Source of the DNA: Opitutia bacterium
GTDB lineage: Bacteria; Verrucomicrobiota; Verrucomicrobiia; Opitutales; Opitutaceae
Direction: 5' to 3'
Assembly (NCBI GenBank): GCA_003142955.1
Contig: PLOH01000154.1
Span: 3,253 to 35,835, forward strand
Length of the DNA stretch: 32,583 nt
In this document: positions 9,082-16,856 of the stretch, in pieces
Layout: each line of letters begins with the position of its first letter
Numbering within the stretch: position 1 is the first letter of the stretch
Program-made: the position numbers and the translations under genes
Notes under the pieces: model-generated
The model's input: only the letters and a program-made list of their open reading frames with translations
Databases searched by the model: none
What the model was told of the DNA's origin: nothing

Positions 9082-9163
9082 CGAATCGCCCCTTCATTTA
9101 TGAACCTCCAAGAATTTGGGCACCACAACTGCTACCTCATGATGCAATGCCAGCCACTGCGTC

Positions 9164-11005
9164 ATGAAACTTACCGAACTGCTCCAGATTATACTATTCT
9201 TCGGCGTGGGGATCGCCTTCACGCCTGTGCTGGGCCGGTATCTGGCCCGAGTCTTTAAGGGAGAGAAAACCTTTCTCCACCCGCTTCTCTTCCCGGTCGA
9301 AAAGCTGGTTTACCGGCTGTCCGGCGTTGCTCCGGACGAAGAGATGTCGTGGCTGAAATATATGTGGTCGGTCGTGGCCATGACGTGTGTGGGCTTCGCC
9401 TCCCTGATCGTCATATTGATGACCCAGAAATGGCTGCCGTTGAATACGCAAGGTTTGGACAACCTCTCATGGCATCTGGCGTTTAACACTGCCTGGAGCT
9501 TCACGTGCAACGCCGATTGGCAGTCGTATTCAGGCGAAGCGGTGATGACCTACCTTTCGCAGACATTGGGGCTCTCCGTCCACCAGTTCATAAGCGGCGC
9601 TGCGGGCCTCGCCATCCTGGTGGCAGTCGGACGTGCGCTCGCGCGGGCCTCGGTCAAGTCCATCGGCAATTTCTGGGTAGATCTCACTCGCTGCACGCTC
9701 TACGTCGTCATCCCGCTTTCGATTCTGTGGGCAATTCCGCTGGCGTGGCAAGGCGTACCGCAGACCTGGAAGTCCTATCCGATAGCGAACCTTGTCGAAC
9801 CCTATATGGGGCAGGTCCAGAAGACTGACGAAAAGGGACAACCGGTAACTGCGCCGGCGCCGAAATTGGACGACCAGGGCAAGCCGGTGATGGGGCCCGG
9901 CGGCAAACCCGTGATGACCGACCAGCCCGTGATGGTAGACCAGAAGGTCGAGACGCAACCGCTCCCGATCGGCCCGGTCGCGTCGTTCGAGTCCTGCAAG
10001 CAACTTTTCACCAACGGAGGCGGCTGGTACGGCGTCAATAGCGCTCATCCTTACGAGAATCCCACCCCTCTCGCCGGGTTCCTTGAGATGCTGGCGATCA
10101 TCGTGGTGCCGATGGCGCAGGTGTACATGTTCGGTTTATTGATCGGCAATAAGCGTCATGCCTGGTGCCTGTTTGCCGTGATGCTCGGCCTCTACCTGGT
10201 GTCGTTCGCCGTCGCCTGGCACGCGGAAACGCGACCAAATCCGGTCGTCGACAACATCATGCCGCTGATGGAAGGCAAAGAGCAGCGCTTTGGCGTGATG
10301 AACAGCGTGCTTTGGGGTGTCTCCTGCACCGCCATCGACAACGGGTCGGTGAATTCGATGCACGACAGCTGGATGCCGCTGGCGGGCTTAATGCCGATGT
10401 GGAACATCCTGATCGGCGAAATCATGTTCGGCGGGATCGGCTGCGGCATGTATTGCATGCTGTTCCATGTCCTCATCACCGTCTTCATCGCCGGGCTGAT
10501 GATTGGGCGAACGCCGGAGTATCTCGGCAAGAAGCTGGGGGCCTGGGAGGCTACGTGGGCCGTGATCGGCGTGCTCGCGCCGAACGCGGCCGCACTTATT
10601 CCGACCGCCATTTCCGTAGCGCTGCCGGCCGGCATCGCCAGCATGAACAACGCCGGTCCGCACGGGCTGAGCGAAGTGCTCTATGCTTTTGGCGAAGCGG
10701 CCAACAACAACGGCAGCGCCTTCGCAGGGCTCAATGCGAACGTGCCCTGGTACAACGTGGCATTGGGCGTCGCGATCATCATCGGCCGCTTCGCCCCGAT
10801 CGTCGCCGCGCTTGCCATCGTTGGCCGGCTGGCGTCGAAGAAAACCGTCGAACCCTCTGCCGGCACCCTCCCGCTACACGGTTGGACCTTCGGCCTCACG
10901 TTAACCGGAGTGATCGTCGTGGTCGCCGCACTCACATTTTTCCCGGCGGTGTGCCTCGGGCCGCTGATCGAGCACGGCCTCATGCAAGCCGGACGCGTGT
11001 TCTAA
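9164..11005 (+). CDS. kdpA: KdpA2, second K+-channel-like subunit with divergent pore loops
   Basis: This 613-residue KdpA begins at ATG 9164. It keeps the fold and many blocks ([43 protein letters not shown]). Two of the four filter loops differ from cluster 1 and E. coli. The first is TCNADWQ (114-120) instead of TTNTNWQ. The third reads AIDNGSVN where the usual form is ASCGAVN. The second (TNGGG) and fourth are classical. Before the second loop there is a hydrophilic insertion with GKPVM twice and related GQPV and DQPVM units. The sequence is too different from KdpA1 for a recent duplication. No kdpF precedes it. K+ transport is likely, but altered affinity or selectivity is possible. Confidence 0.95.
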   Translation: MKLTELLQIILFFGVGIAFTPVLGRYLARVFKGEKTFLHPLLFPVEKLVYRLSGVAPDEEMSWLKYMWSVVAMTCVGFASLIVILMTQKWLPLNTQGLDNLSWHLAFNTAWSFTCNADWQSYSGEAVMTYLSQTLGLSVHQFISGAAGLAILVAVGRALARASVKSIGNFWVDLTRCTLYVVIPLSILWAIPLAWQGVPQTWKSYPIANLVEPYMGQVQKTDEKGQPVTAPAPKLDDQGKPVMGPGGKPVMTDQPVMVDQKVETQPLPIGPVASFESCKQLFTNGGGWYGVNSAHPYENPTPLAGFLEMLAIIVVPMAQVYMFGLLIGNKRHAWCLFAVMLGLYLVSFAVAWHAETRPNPVVDNIMPLMEGKEQRFGVMNSVLWGVSCTAIDNGSVNSMHDSWMPLAGLMPMWNILIGEIMFGGIGCGMYCMLFHVLITVFIAGLMIGRTPEYLGKKLGAWEATWAVIGVLAPNAAALIPTAISVALPAGIASMNNAGPHGLSEVLYAFGEAANNNGSAFAGLNANVPWYNVALGVAIIIGRFAPIVAALAIVGRLASKKTVEPSAGTLPLHGWTFGLTLTGVIVVVAALTFFPAVCLGPLIEHGLMQAGRVF

Positions 11006-11027
11006 ACCTAAGCGAGACTTTCCGACC

Positions 11028-13088
11028 ATGAGCACCACCTTCACAGTCAACTATTCCTCCTTGGTACGCCAGGCGGCGATCGGCGCATTCAAAAAACTGA
11101 ACCCGCGCGACGAGATCAAGAATCTCGTGATGTTCGTCGTGTGGCTCGGATCGATTCTGACCACCCTCTGGCTGTTCGTCGATTTCTCGAGCTTCAATCT
11201 CCAGATCTGCCTGTGGCTATGGTTCACGTGCCTTTTCGCCAATTTCGCCGAGGCGATGGCGGAGGGCCGCGGCAAGGCGCACGCGGACGAACTGCGCAAG
11301 ATGCGGACCAAGATGACCGCGCGGAAATTGGTCAACGGCCAGGAGATGGCCGTTGCCAGTGGCGAGCTGAAGATCGGAGACCTGATCGTTTGCACTGCCG
11401 GCGAACTGATCGCCGCGGACGGGGAAATCGTCGAAGGCATTGCAACGGTCGACGAATCCGCGATCACCGGCGAGTCCGCGCCCGTTATTCGCGAGAGCGG
11501 TGGCGATCGCAGTGCCGTCACCGGAGGCACCCGCGTCACCAGCGACCGGATCGTCATCCGTGTCACCGCGGAGGAGGGAAATTCCTTCCTTGACCGCATG
11601 ATATCGATGATTGAGGGCGCCCGACGCCAGCTCACGCCGAACGAAATCGCGCTCAACATCGTTCTGGTTAGCCTGACCGCGCTTTTCATCATCGTTGTGC
11701 TCGTCCTTCCGCCGCTGGCCATCTACGACGAGAAGGCGGCGAACCAGACCGGCGTGGTCCTCACCTCATTGCCAGTGTTGTTGTCGCTAATCGTCTGTCT
11801 GATTCCCACCACTATTGGCGGGCTTTTGAGCGCCATCGGGATCGCCGGAATCGACCGGCTAATGCGCCGCAATGTGCTCGCGACGTCCGGTCGCGCCGTC
11901 GAAGCCGCCGGCGACGTCGACGTGCTCCTGCTCGACAAAACGGGCACGATCACGCTGGGCAATCGCATGGCCACGGAGTTCATTCCCGCGCCTGGGATCG
12001 ATCTCCCGGCGCTGGCTGACGCCGCGCAGTTGGCCTCGCTGGCCGACGAAACGCCCGAGGGCCGCAGCATCGTCACGCTGGCCAAGGAGAAATTCCAGCT
12101 GCGAGGGCGGGAGGTCGCCGAACCGCACGCGACGTTCGTGCCATTCACCGCGCAGACGCGCATGAGCGGCGTCGACCTCAACGGCCGGAGCATTCGCAAG
12201 GGCGCGGCCGAAAGTGTCAAAGCGTGGGTCATCTCCAAGGGCGGTGCGTATCCCGCGCAAGTTGCCGCCGAAGTAGACAAGATTTCGCGTGCCGGCGGAA
12301 CACCGCTCGTCGTCGCCGAAAACCGTCGAGTGCTCGGCGTCATTCTCCTCAAGGACATCGTAAAGGGCGGGATCAAGGAACGATTCGCCCAGCTCCGTGC
12401 GATGGGCATCCGGACCGTGATGATCACGGGGGACAATCCGCTCACCGCCAGTGCCATTGCCGCCGAAGCGGGCGTGGACGACTTCATCGCCCAGGCAAAA
12501 CCTGAGGACAAACTCGCAAGGATTCGCAAGGAACAGGAAGGGGGCAAACTGATCGCGATGATCGGCGACGGCACCAACGATGCTCCTTCGCTCGCGCAAG
12601 CCGACGTCGGCGTCGCCATGAATTCCGGTACCCAAGCCGCGCGGGAGGCCGGAAACATGGTCGATCTCGACAGCAATCCGACGAAACTCATCGAAGTCGT
12701 AGAGATCGGGAAACAACTGCTCATGACGCGCGGCGCGCTGACGACCTTCAGCATCGCAAACGACGTCTCGAAGTATTTCGCGATTCTGCCGGCGATGTTC
12801 GGCCTGCTCTACGCGACTGAAAAGGGGGGCTACGGCCCGCTGCAGGCCTACAACATCATGTTCCTGCATTCGCCGCAGAGCGCGATCCTCAGTGCGGTCA
12901 TCTTCAATGCACTGATCATCGTCGCGCTTATTCCGTTGGCCCTGCGCGGTGTGAAATATCAACCGCTCGGCGCCCAGGTGATTCTGCGGAAGAACATGCT
13001 GATCTACGGCGTCGGCGGCATCCTCGTGCCATTCCTGTTCATCAAGCTCATCGACCTGCTGCTCGTGGCCCTCCACCTCGCACCCTGA
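11028..13088 (+). CDS. kdpB: KdpB2, catalytic P-type ATPase subunit (cluster 2)
   Basis: This 686-residue P-type ATPase lies 22 bp after kdpA2. It has TGES (147-150), DKTGT (303-307), KGAAE near 391, TGDN near 467, GDGTND (513-518) and the membrane pair D579/K582 in NDVSKYFA. After that pair it carries an extra loop, [19 protein letters not shown], absent from KdpB1. Together with the divergent KdpA2 this places the cluster in a different Kdp lineage. All residues needed for catalysis are present, and the regulatory TGES serine (Ser150) is kept. Confidence 0.97.
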   Translation: MSTTFTVNYSSLVRQAAIGAFKKLNPRDEIKNLVMFVVWLGSILTTLWLFVDFSSFNLQICLWLWFTCLFANFAEAMAEGRGKAHADELRKMRTKMTARKLVNGQEMAVASGELKIGDLIVCTAGELIAADGEIVEGIATVDESAITGESAPVIRESGGDRSAVTGGTRVTSDRIVIRVTAEEGNSFLDRMISMIEGARRQLTPNEIALNIVLVSLTALFIIVVLVLPPLAIYDEKAANQTGVVLTSLPVLLSLIVCLIPTTIGGLLSAIGIAGIDRLMRRNVLATSGRAVEAAGDVDVLLLDKTGTITLGNRMATEFIPAPGIDLPALADAAQLASLADETPEGRSIVTLAKEKFQLRGREVAEPHATFVPFTAQTRMSGVDLNGRSIRKGAAESVKAWVISKGGAYPAQVAAEVDKISRAGGTPLVVAENRRVLGVILLKDIVKGGIKERFAQLRAMGIRTVMITGDNPLTASAIAAEAGVDDFIAQAKPEDKLARIRKEQEGGKLIAMIGDGTNDAPSLAQADVGVAMNSGTQAAREAGNMVDLDSNPTKLIEVVEIGKQLLMTRGALTTFSIANDVSKYFAILPAMFGLLYATEKGGYGPLQAYNIMFLHSPQSAILSAVIFNALIIVALIPLALRGVKYQPLGAQVILRKNMLIYGVGGILVPFLFIKLIDLLLVALHLAP

Positions 13089-13121
13089 CCCAACCCAGCT
13101 ACCATTCGAAAGGAAACCGCT

Positions 13122-13718
13122 ATGATTAAAGTTATTATGCAAGCAATCCGGCAGACGCTGGTCTGGACCATCCTCACAGGAATGCTCTATCCGCTCGCTA
13201 TTACCGCGATTGCGCAACTGGCATTCCATGACAAAGCGAACGGTAGCCTCGTGGAACGAGACGGAAAGCTGGTGGGCTCGGAGCTCCTCGCCCAACAGTT
13301 CACCGGCACCAAATATTTCTGGCCACGGCCATCAGCTGCTACCTACGGAACCGGAACTACAGGACTCAATGCTGGGAGTGGCAGCAATCTTGGGCCCACG
13401 AGCGCGCAACTTCAGACCAACGTGCGCAGTAATGCCAAGGCGTTGCGCGAGGCGCACAAACTCGCGGCCGACGCTCCAGTGCCCGCCGATCTAGTCTTTG
13501 CCTCAGCGAGCGGCGTTGATCCGCACATTAGCCCGGAAGCGGCCCGCTTCCAAATCGCCCGGGTGGCAGTGGCACGGGGCTTGCCCGAGGACAAAGTGCG
13601 GGGGCTTGTCGAACAGTATATCGAGTCGCCGCAGTGGGGCTTCCTCGGTGAAGCGAGAGTCAATGTCCTCTTGCTGAATCTGGCTTTGGATGCGGCTGAC
13701 GGGAAGAAATCCGGATGA
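13122..13718 (+). CDS. kdpC: KdpC2, K+-transporting ATPase subunit C (cluster 2)
   Basis: The 198-residue product has one N-terminal membrane segment (about 10-32) and the KdpC blocks FWPRPSAATYG, GSNLGPTS, GVDPHISPEAA, GFLGEARVNVLLLNLALD. The start ATG 13122 follows a clear AAAGGAA ribosome site, 33 bp after kdpB2. It is closer to E. coli KdpC in length than KdpC1. It completes the second pump, and no stop or shift is seen. Confidence 0.96.
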   Translation: MIKVIMQAIRQTLVWTILTGMLYPLAITAIAQLAFHDKANGSLVERDGKLVGSELLAQQFTGTKYFWPRPSAATYGTGTTGLNAGSGSNLGPTSAQLQTNVRSNAKALREAHKLAADAPVPADLVFASASGVDPHISPEAARFQIARVAVARGLPEDKVRGLVEQYIESPQWGFLGEARVNVLLLNLALDAADGKKSG

Positions 13719-13748
13719 ATCTTTGTTGGTATCGGGTTGTGGTTACTC

Positions 13749-13778
13749 GCGCCCCGGCCCCTGGGAAGGCCGGGGCGC
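13749..13778 (+). terminator. GC-rich hairpin after kdpC2
   Basis: An 11-bp perfect stem (13749-13759 with 13768-13778) encloses an 8-nt loop, 30 bp after the kdpC2 stop. There is no following T-run, so it is a strong hairpin that may end or attenuate the transcript or protect its 3' end. It is not a classical intrinsic terminator. Confidence 0.45.
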
Positions 13779-14140
13779 ACTGCTTCGAGGAGACCTTCCA
13801 GGTGGAACTCCGCATGTGCTGGCGTTGTTGGCGGCCGCAGCGCCATCCATATGGTCAAGCCACCAGGCCTGCTCGATGCCCGTGCGAGGCAACTCCCGTC
13901 GGACTAAGATGATCGCGTCGGCGTATGCATGACAGCGGCATTCATCGTTAATCCTTTCTTTATACTTTCCGCCAAACATTTTATTCGGCGTCGCAACACA
14001 TCGAGACTATTATGCTGACATGTATTCGATCCCTCTTCGCTCGCTCTGGATCAGATGCGGTCGAGCACTTGGTCTAAGCCACGCAAAGAGCGGCCCGTCC
14101 CCGAGGCCACGCGTCATTCGTCTGTTCTGGATCCTGTAAT
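13779..14140. other. Intergenic region upstream of the response regulator
   Basis: No credible gene is found here. An AT-rich island around 13941-13990 holds the weaker operator-like repeat and a TATACT box (13961-13966), so a promoter for the regulator-USP-kinase operon probably lies here. Confidence 0.45.
13948..13964 (+). promoter_or_regulatory. Weak operator-like repeat before the response regulator
   Basis: TTAATC (13948) and TTTATA (13959) are spaced 11 bp. The first half equals that of the site at 16520. The second half matches TTAATG at only four of six bases and overlaps a TATACT box. It might mediate autoregulation, but the support is thin. Confidence 0.25.
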
Positions 14141-14860
14141 TTGAAACCCCACCCCAAAGTGCTGATTGTGGATGACGATCCAGGGATCGGGCGCATGCTG
14201 CGCATCTTTCTCGAAGGCGAGCGGTACAAAGTGCTGTGGAGCCGGAACGGAGAGAGCGGTTTGCGAAAGGCCGTGGAAATCCGGCCGGATGTGATCATTC
14301 TCGAAATCGATTTGCCTGATGGCGATGGCTTCGCGGTGCTAAATGCGCTGCGGGAATGGAGCGAGGCACCAGTACTGATTCTCTCCGAGCATGCAAGCGT
14401 CGCGGAAAAAGTCCGGGCGCTCGATTCCGGCGCGAACGATTTCCTCGCCAAACCGTTTGCTCCGGAGGAATTGGCTGCGCGGCTGCGCGTGCTCCAACGC
14501 TGCGAAACGCCAAACAGCGATGTTTCATTGCTAGTGAGTGGCCCCCTGAAAATCGATATGGCAACTCGCCAGGCGACGGTGGACGGGCATCCTTTGACGC
14601 TCACCGCCATTGAGGAGGCAGTCTTCTTTATTCTCGCCCGGCATGCGGGCAGACTCGTGCCGTGGCCGCGATTGCTCAGCGCCATCTGGGGAACCGATGC
14701 CGCCAGCAAAATCGGCGAGCTTCGCGTCTACATTGCGCAACTTCGCCGCAAATTGGAGGAGCATGGCGGATCTGGCCTCATCCTGGGAGATGGCCGGGTG
14801 GGCTACAGTCTGGCGCTTTCTGCTGAGCATGAACATACCAAAACTGAAACTCTCATGTGA
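14141..14860 (+). CDS. KdpE-like response regulator with Glu at the phospho-acceptor position
   Basis: This is an OmpR-family DNA-binding regulator of 239 residues. The TTG start at 14141 is chosen because the first strand (KVLIVDDDPG) begins right after it and no ATG precedes it. The receiver domain (1-120) has the acidic pair DDD (11-13), the switch Ser in LILSEH, and Lys in AKPF. In the block IILEIDLPDGDG, however, the usual phosphorylated Asp (E. coli IILDLGLPDGDG) is Glu55, codon GAA 14303-14305. The C-terminal winged helix (about 130-235) is of KdpE type, with LTLTAIEEAVF and ELRVYIAQLRRKLEE. It is followed with overlap by the USP and kinase genes. A Glu here often mimics phosphorylation, so the protein may be constitutively active. 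That is inference. Confidence 0.88.
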   Translation: MKPHPKVLIVDDDPGIGRMLRIFLEGERYKVLWSRNGESGLRKAVEIRPDVIILEIDLPDGDGFAVLNALREWSEAPVLILSEHASVAEKVRALDSGANDFLAKPFAPEELAARLRVLQRCETPNSDVSLLVSGPLKIDMATRQATVDGHPLTLTAIEEAVFFILARHAGRLVPWPRLLSAIWGTDAASKIGELRVYIAQLRRKLEEHGGSGLILGDGRVGYSLALSAEHEHTKTETLM

Positions 14861-15356
14861 GCATTTCGGGATCAAAGCCAATCGGCTGCTGCTGCCGATT
14901 GATTTGACGAAGTGTCCGCTGGAAATCTTCCAATTGGCCAACGGCCTCACGAAGCCGTTCGATGGCGAAATCGTCCTCTTGTATGTGTTGGACCAAGGCA
15001 AGCTCGCGCCGCAGCGCGAGCTTGCAGAGATAGAAATCCGTCGGGCAAAACGGCATTTGGAGCGCCTCGGGCATCATTATCTGAGCCCCAAGCTCCAGGC
15101 TTCTTTTCGAGTTAGGACGGGGGTCCCTCATGAAGAGATTCTTGCTGAAGCGACAGAAACCAACGTCGAGTTGATCCTTTTCCCGACTTTTCGTCCGTCG
15201 ATCTGGAGGCAACTCGTGGGCTTCATCTACAGAGAGACAGTCCGGAACCTCGTCGCAGCTGCGCCTTGCCGCGTATTCGTCATCGATGTCCAAACACGTA
15301 CTAACTGTTTCCGCCGCTGGGCCAAAGAGGAGTCTTTAAGCCAATGCACGATATGA
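14829..15356 (+). CDS. Universal-stress-protein-like (UspA) protein, 175 aa
   Basis: The chosen start is ATG 14829, which overlaps the regulator end by 32 bp. An earlier ATG at 14610 would give a 73-residue extension that only shadows the regulator. The fold pattern is UspA: RLLLPIDLTKCPLEIF, then GEIVLLYVLDQG, a helix, VRTGVPHEEILAEATETNVELILFP, and AAPCRVFVID. The usual nucleotide loop G-xx-G-x9-G(S/T) is not clear, since FRPSIWRQLVGFIYRETVRNL replaces it. It may therefore not bind ATP. KdpD itself contains a USP-like domain, which makes a Usp protein in this operon suggestive of a link to K+ sensing. It is coupled to the kinase gene by a 13-bp overlap. Confidence 0.8.
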   Translation: MNIPKLKLSCEHFGIKANRLLLPIDLTKCPLEIFQLANGLTKPFDGEIVLLYVLDQGKLAPQRELAEIEIRRAKRHLERLGHHYLSPKLQASFRVRTGVPHEEILAEATETNVELILFPTFRPSIWRQLVGFIYRETVRNLVAAAPCRVFVIDVQTRTNCFRRWAKEESLSQCTI

Positions 15357-16468
15357 TCAGAAATGGAGGAGGCACAGCCGCGACCAGAGACGAGGCAACT
15401 GTCACGCCGCCCCTGGCGGGCATTGGCTGTTGCCAAAGCGTACCTGAATACTATGGCACGATTGCACCCTCTGCGGAACCTCAACTCCGACTGAGCCAGG
15501 TTGTCGACGGGCGGTTCCTGATCCGAGAGATCTTCAGCCGTGGCGGCATGGCTACCCTCTATCGCGCGGAAGATCTTCGGAACGAAAAACGCGAAGTGGT
15601 CCTCAAGGTGCCCTTGCTGAGAGTGGAAAGCGATCCCGCGGCGTTCACGCGCTTTCGCCATGAAGAGGAAATCGGTCTCGAACTTTCCCATCCATCTCTC
15701 GTGGGGTTTTATCCCGCTGCAGGTGAAAAGAGTCGCGTGTATATCGCGATGGAATCTCTGCGGGGCTGCACGCTCGACTATCTTGGATACGATGCGCGTC
15801 CGCTTCCAGAAGACGATGCGCTCAAGATTATTAGTCCTGTTTGCGAGGCTGTGGGCCATATGCACGGATGCGGCATCATTCACCGCGATCTCAAGCCGTC
15901 GAACATCATGATCTGTTGCGATCGTACGCTGCGCGTAATGGATTTTGGGCTCGCTTCGCCCCCCATTCGCAGGCGGAGCCCGCTGGCGAAGTTGACGACC
16001 ATCCTCGGCACTCCTGAGTATATGGCGCCAGAACAGGTGAAAAATGGACCGGTCGACGAACGCACCGACATCTACGCCCTCGGCGCGATTCTCTACGAAT
16101 TGCTGACGGGAGAGGTTCCGTTTAAAAATGAAGACCCCTGGCAATCAGCCTTCCAAAGAACAACTGGCGATCCCATCGCGCCGCGGACTCTGAACTCCGC
16201 GCTTTCGCCGCAGGCCGAGGAAATTGTGCTCCATGCCTTGCAACGTAATCCACGCGACCGGTATCCGAGCATGGCGGCGTTCAAGGCGGACCTGGACGCG
16301 CCGGAACGCGTCCAGGTGACCGGCTATTGTGAACGGCTGCGGCGATCCCGTTGGAAGCTGGGCTTTCAATCGACGCCGGTGCTGGCGGGCCTGCTGCTCG
16401 GCCTCGGTGCGATCCTGTGCTTCGCCACTCTATTCCTGATCCTGCGCGCTCGGCTATCTGCCAGATAA
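15344..16468 (+). CDS. Membrane-anchored Ser/Thr protein kinase, 374 aa
   Basis: This is a Hanks-type (PknB-like) kinase. The catalytic domain spans about residues 55-320: glycine loop SRGGMATLY (65-73), ATP-anchoring Lys88 in VVLKVP, HRDLKPSN (180-187), DFGLA (200-204), and TPEYMAPEQ (223-231). One membrane segment at about 344-367 ends the protein, with almost nothing outside, so it lacks an extracellular sensor such as PASTA. The first 50 residues are low in structure. It overlaps the USP gene by 13 bp, forming a regulator-USP-kinase operon directly after the kdpA2B2C2 genes. All catalytic residues are present. Its substrate is not known; the Kdp subunits or the neighbouring regulator are natural candidates. 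Confidence 0.92.
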   Translation: MHDMIRNGGGTAATRDEATVTPPLAGIGCCQSVPEYYGTIAPSAEPQLRLSQVVDGRFLIREIFSRGGMATLYRAEDLRNEKREVVLKVPLLRVESDPAAFTRFRHEEEIGLELSHPSLVGFYPAAGEKSRVYIAMESLRGCTLDYLGYDARPLPEDDALKIISPVCEAVGHMHGCGIIHRDLKPSNIMICCDRTLRVMDFGLASPPIRRRSPLAKLTTILGTPEYMAPEQVKNGPVDERTDIYALGAILYELLTGEVPFKNEDPWQSAFQRTTGDPIAPRTLNSALSPQAEEIVLHALQRNPRDRYPSMAAFKADLDAPERVQVTGYCERLRRSRWKLGFQSTPVLAGLLLGLGAILCFATLFLILRARLSAR

Positions 16469-16519
16469 CGAGTTAGGAGACAAACGGGACAGTGGACTGC
16501 CGTTCGATGGCGTGACGCG

Positions 16520-16536
16520 TTAATCCAGTTTTAATG
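16520..16536 (+). promoter_or_regulatory. Candidate KdpE-type operator before the 87-aa gene
   Basis: TTAATC (16520-16525) and TTAATG (16531-16536) lie exactly 11 bp apart, as in the two kdp promoters. The site is 57 bp before the start of the small membrane protein gene and just after the kinase gene. It suggests that this two-gene unit has its own Kdp-linked promoter. Confidence 0.55.
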
Positions 16537-16580
16537 GTTTCGGCGCGCCATTTGATGCAGGTCCGCGACGGATTCGGGCT

Positions 16581-16586
16581 TATACT
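16581..16586 (+). promoter_or_regulatory. TATACT -10 box with a nearly leaderless start
   Basis: TATACT ends seven bases before ATG 16593. Transcription from it would begin at or next to the start codon, and no Shine-Dalgarno sequence is present, so a leaderless message is possible. Confidence 0.4.
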
Positions 16587-16592
16587 GCCAGT

Positions 16593-16856
16593 ATGCAAGC
16601 AGCCACTCCGCGCTCGACATGGACCGGGTTCCACCCGGCACATGAATCCGCCCAGACTGGAAAGATCGCTCTCACGGAAGCGTCAACCTCACCCGGCTCC
16701 AACGATGATGGGATACGGATTGGGGTTTATGGGCTGGTGATGTTGATCGCGTTGCTCACCGCTTATGTCCTCGGCCTCATCGGTGACCAGTCCTCCAGCG
16801 CTTCGGGCAAGAACTCACTTCCGCATCCAACCAATCCTCGTTCCTTCTCGCCATGA
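16593..16856 (+). CDS. 87-aa single-TM protein, Kdp-linked family (paralogue of 2053-2232)
   Basis: The product has a 37-residue polar N-terminus, one membrane segment (about 43-62, VYGLVMLIALLTAYVLGLIG) and a polar tail with LPHPTNPRSFSP. From NDD onward it aligns with the 59-aa protein of cluster 1: DD, hydrophobic stretch, YVLGLxGxQxS, P-rich stretch, TNPR. The N-terminus is longer than in the paralogue. No internal in-frame start fits better, so ATG 16593 is kept although it lacks a ribosome site. The stop overlaps the ATG of the 496-aa gene by four bases, so the two proteins are translationally coupled. The family is unnamed to my knowledge. Its recurrence in both Kdp clusters suggests a role with the pump. 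Confidence 0.72.
   Translation: MQAATPRSTWTGFHPAHESAQTGKIALTEASTSPGSNDDGIRIGVYGLVMLIALLTAYVLGLIGDQSSSASGKNSLPHPTNPRSFSP

Noticed and set aside
7112-9163. c-di-AMP (ydaO-type) riboswitch before a kdp gene
   Set aside because: I looked for its conserved core in both upstream regions and did not find it.
9040-9258. Small frame before kdpA2 as a second kdpF
   Set aside because: The 72-residue frame is not hydrophobic, lacks the LRPExF end and runs into kdpA2 in another frame.
11859-13295. 478-residue open frame antisense to kdpB2
   Set aside because: It is the mirror of a conserved P-type ATPase in high-GC DNA; its composition is odd and it crosses the kdpC2 start.
13715-13912. 65-residue frame overlapping the kdpC2 stop
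   Set aside because: Despite the ATGA overlap it runs through the GC hairpin and has no membrane or family pattern.
14610-14828. Earlier start for the Usp-like protein
   Set aside because: The extra 73 residues have no USP resemblance and lie within the response regulator gene.
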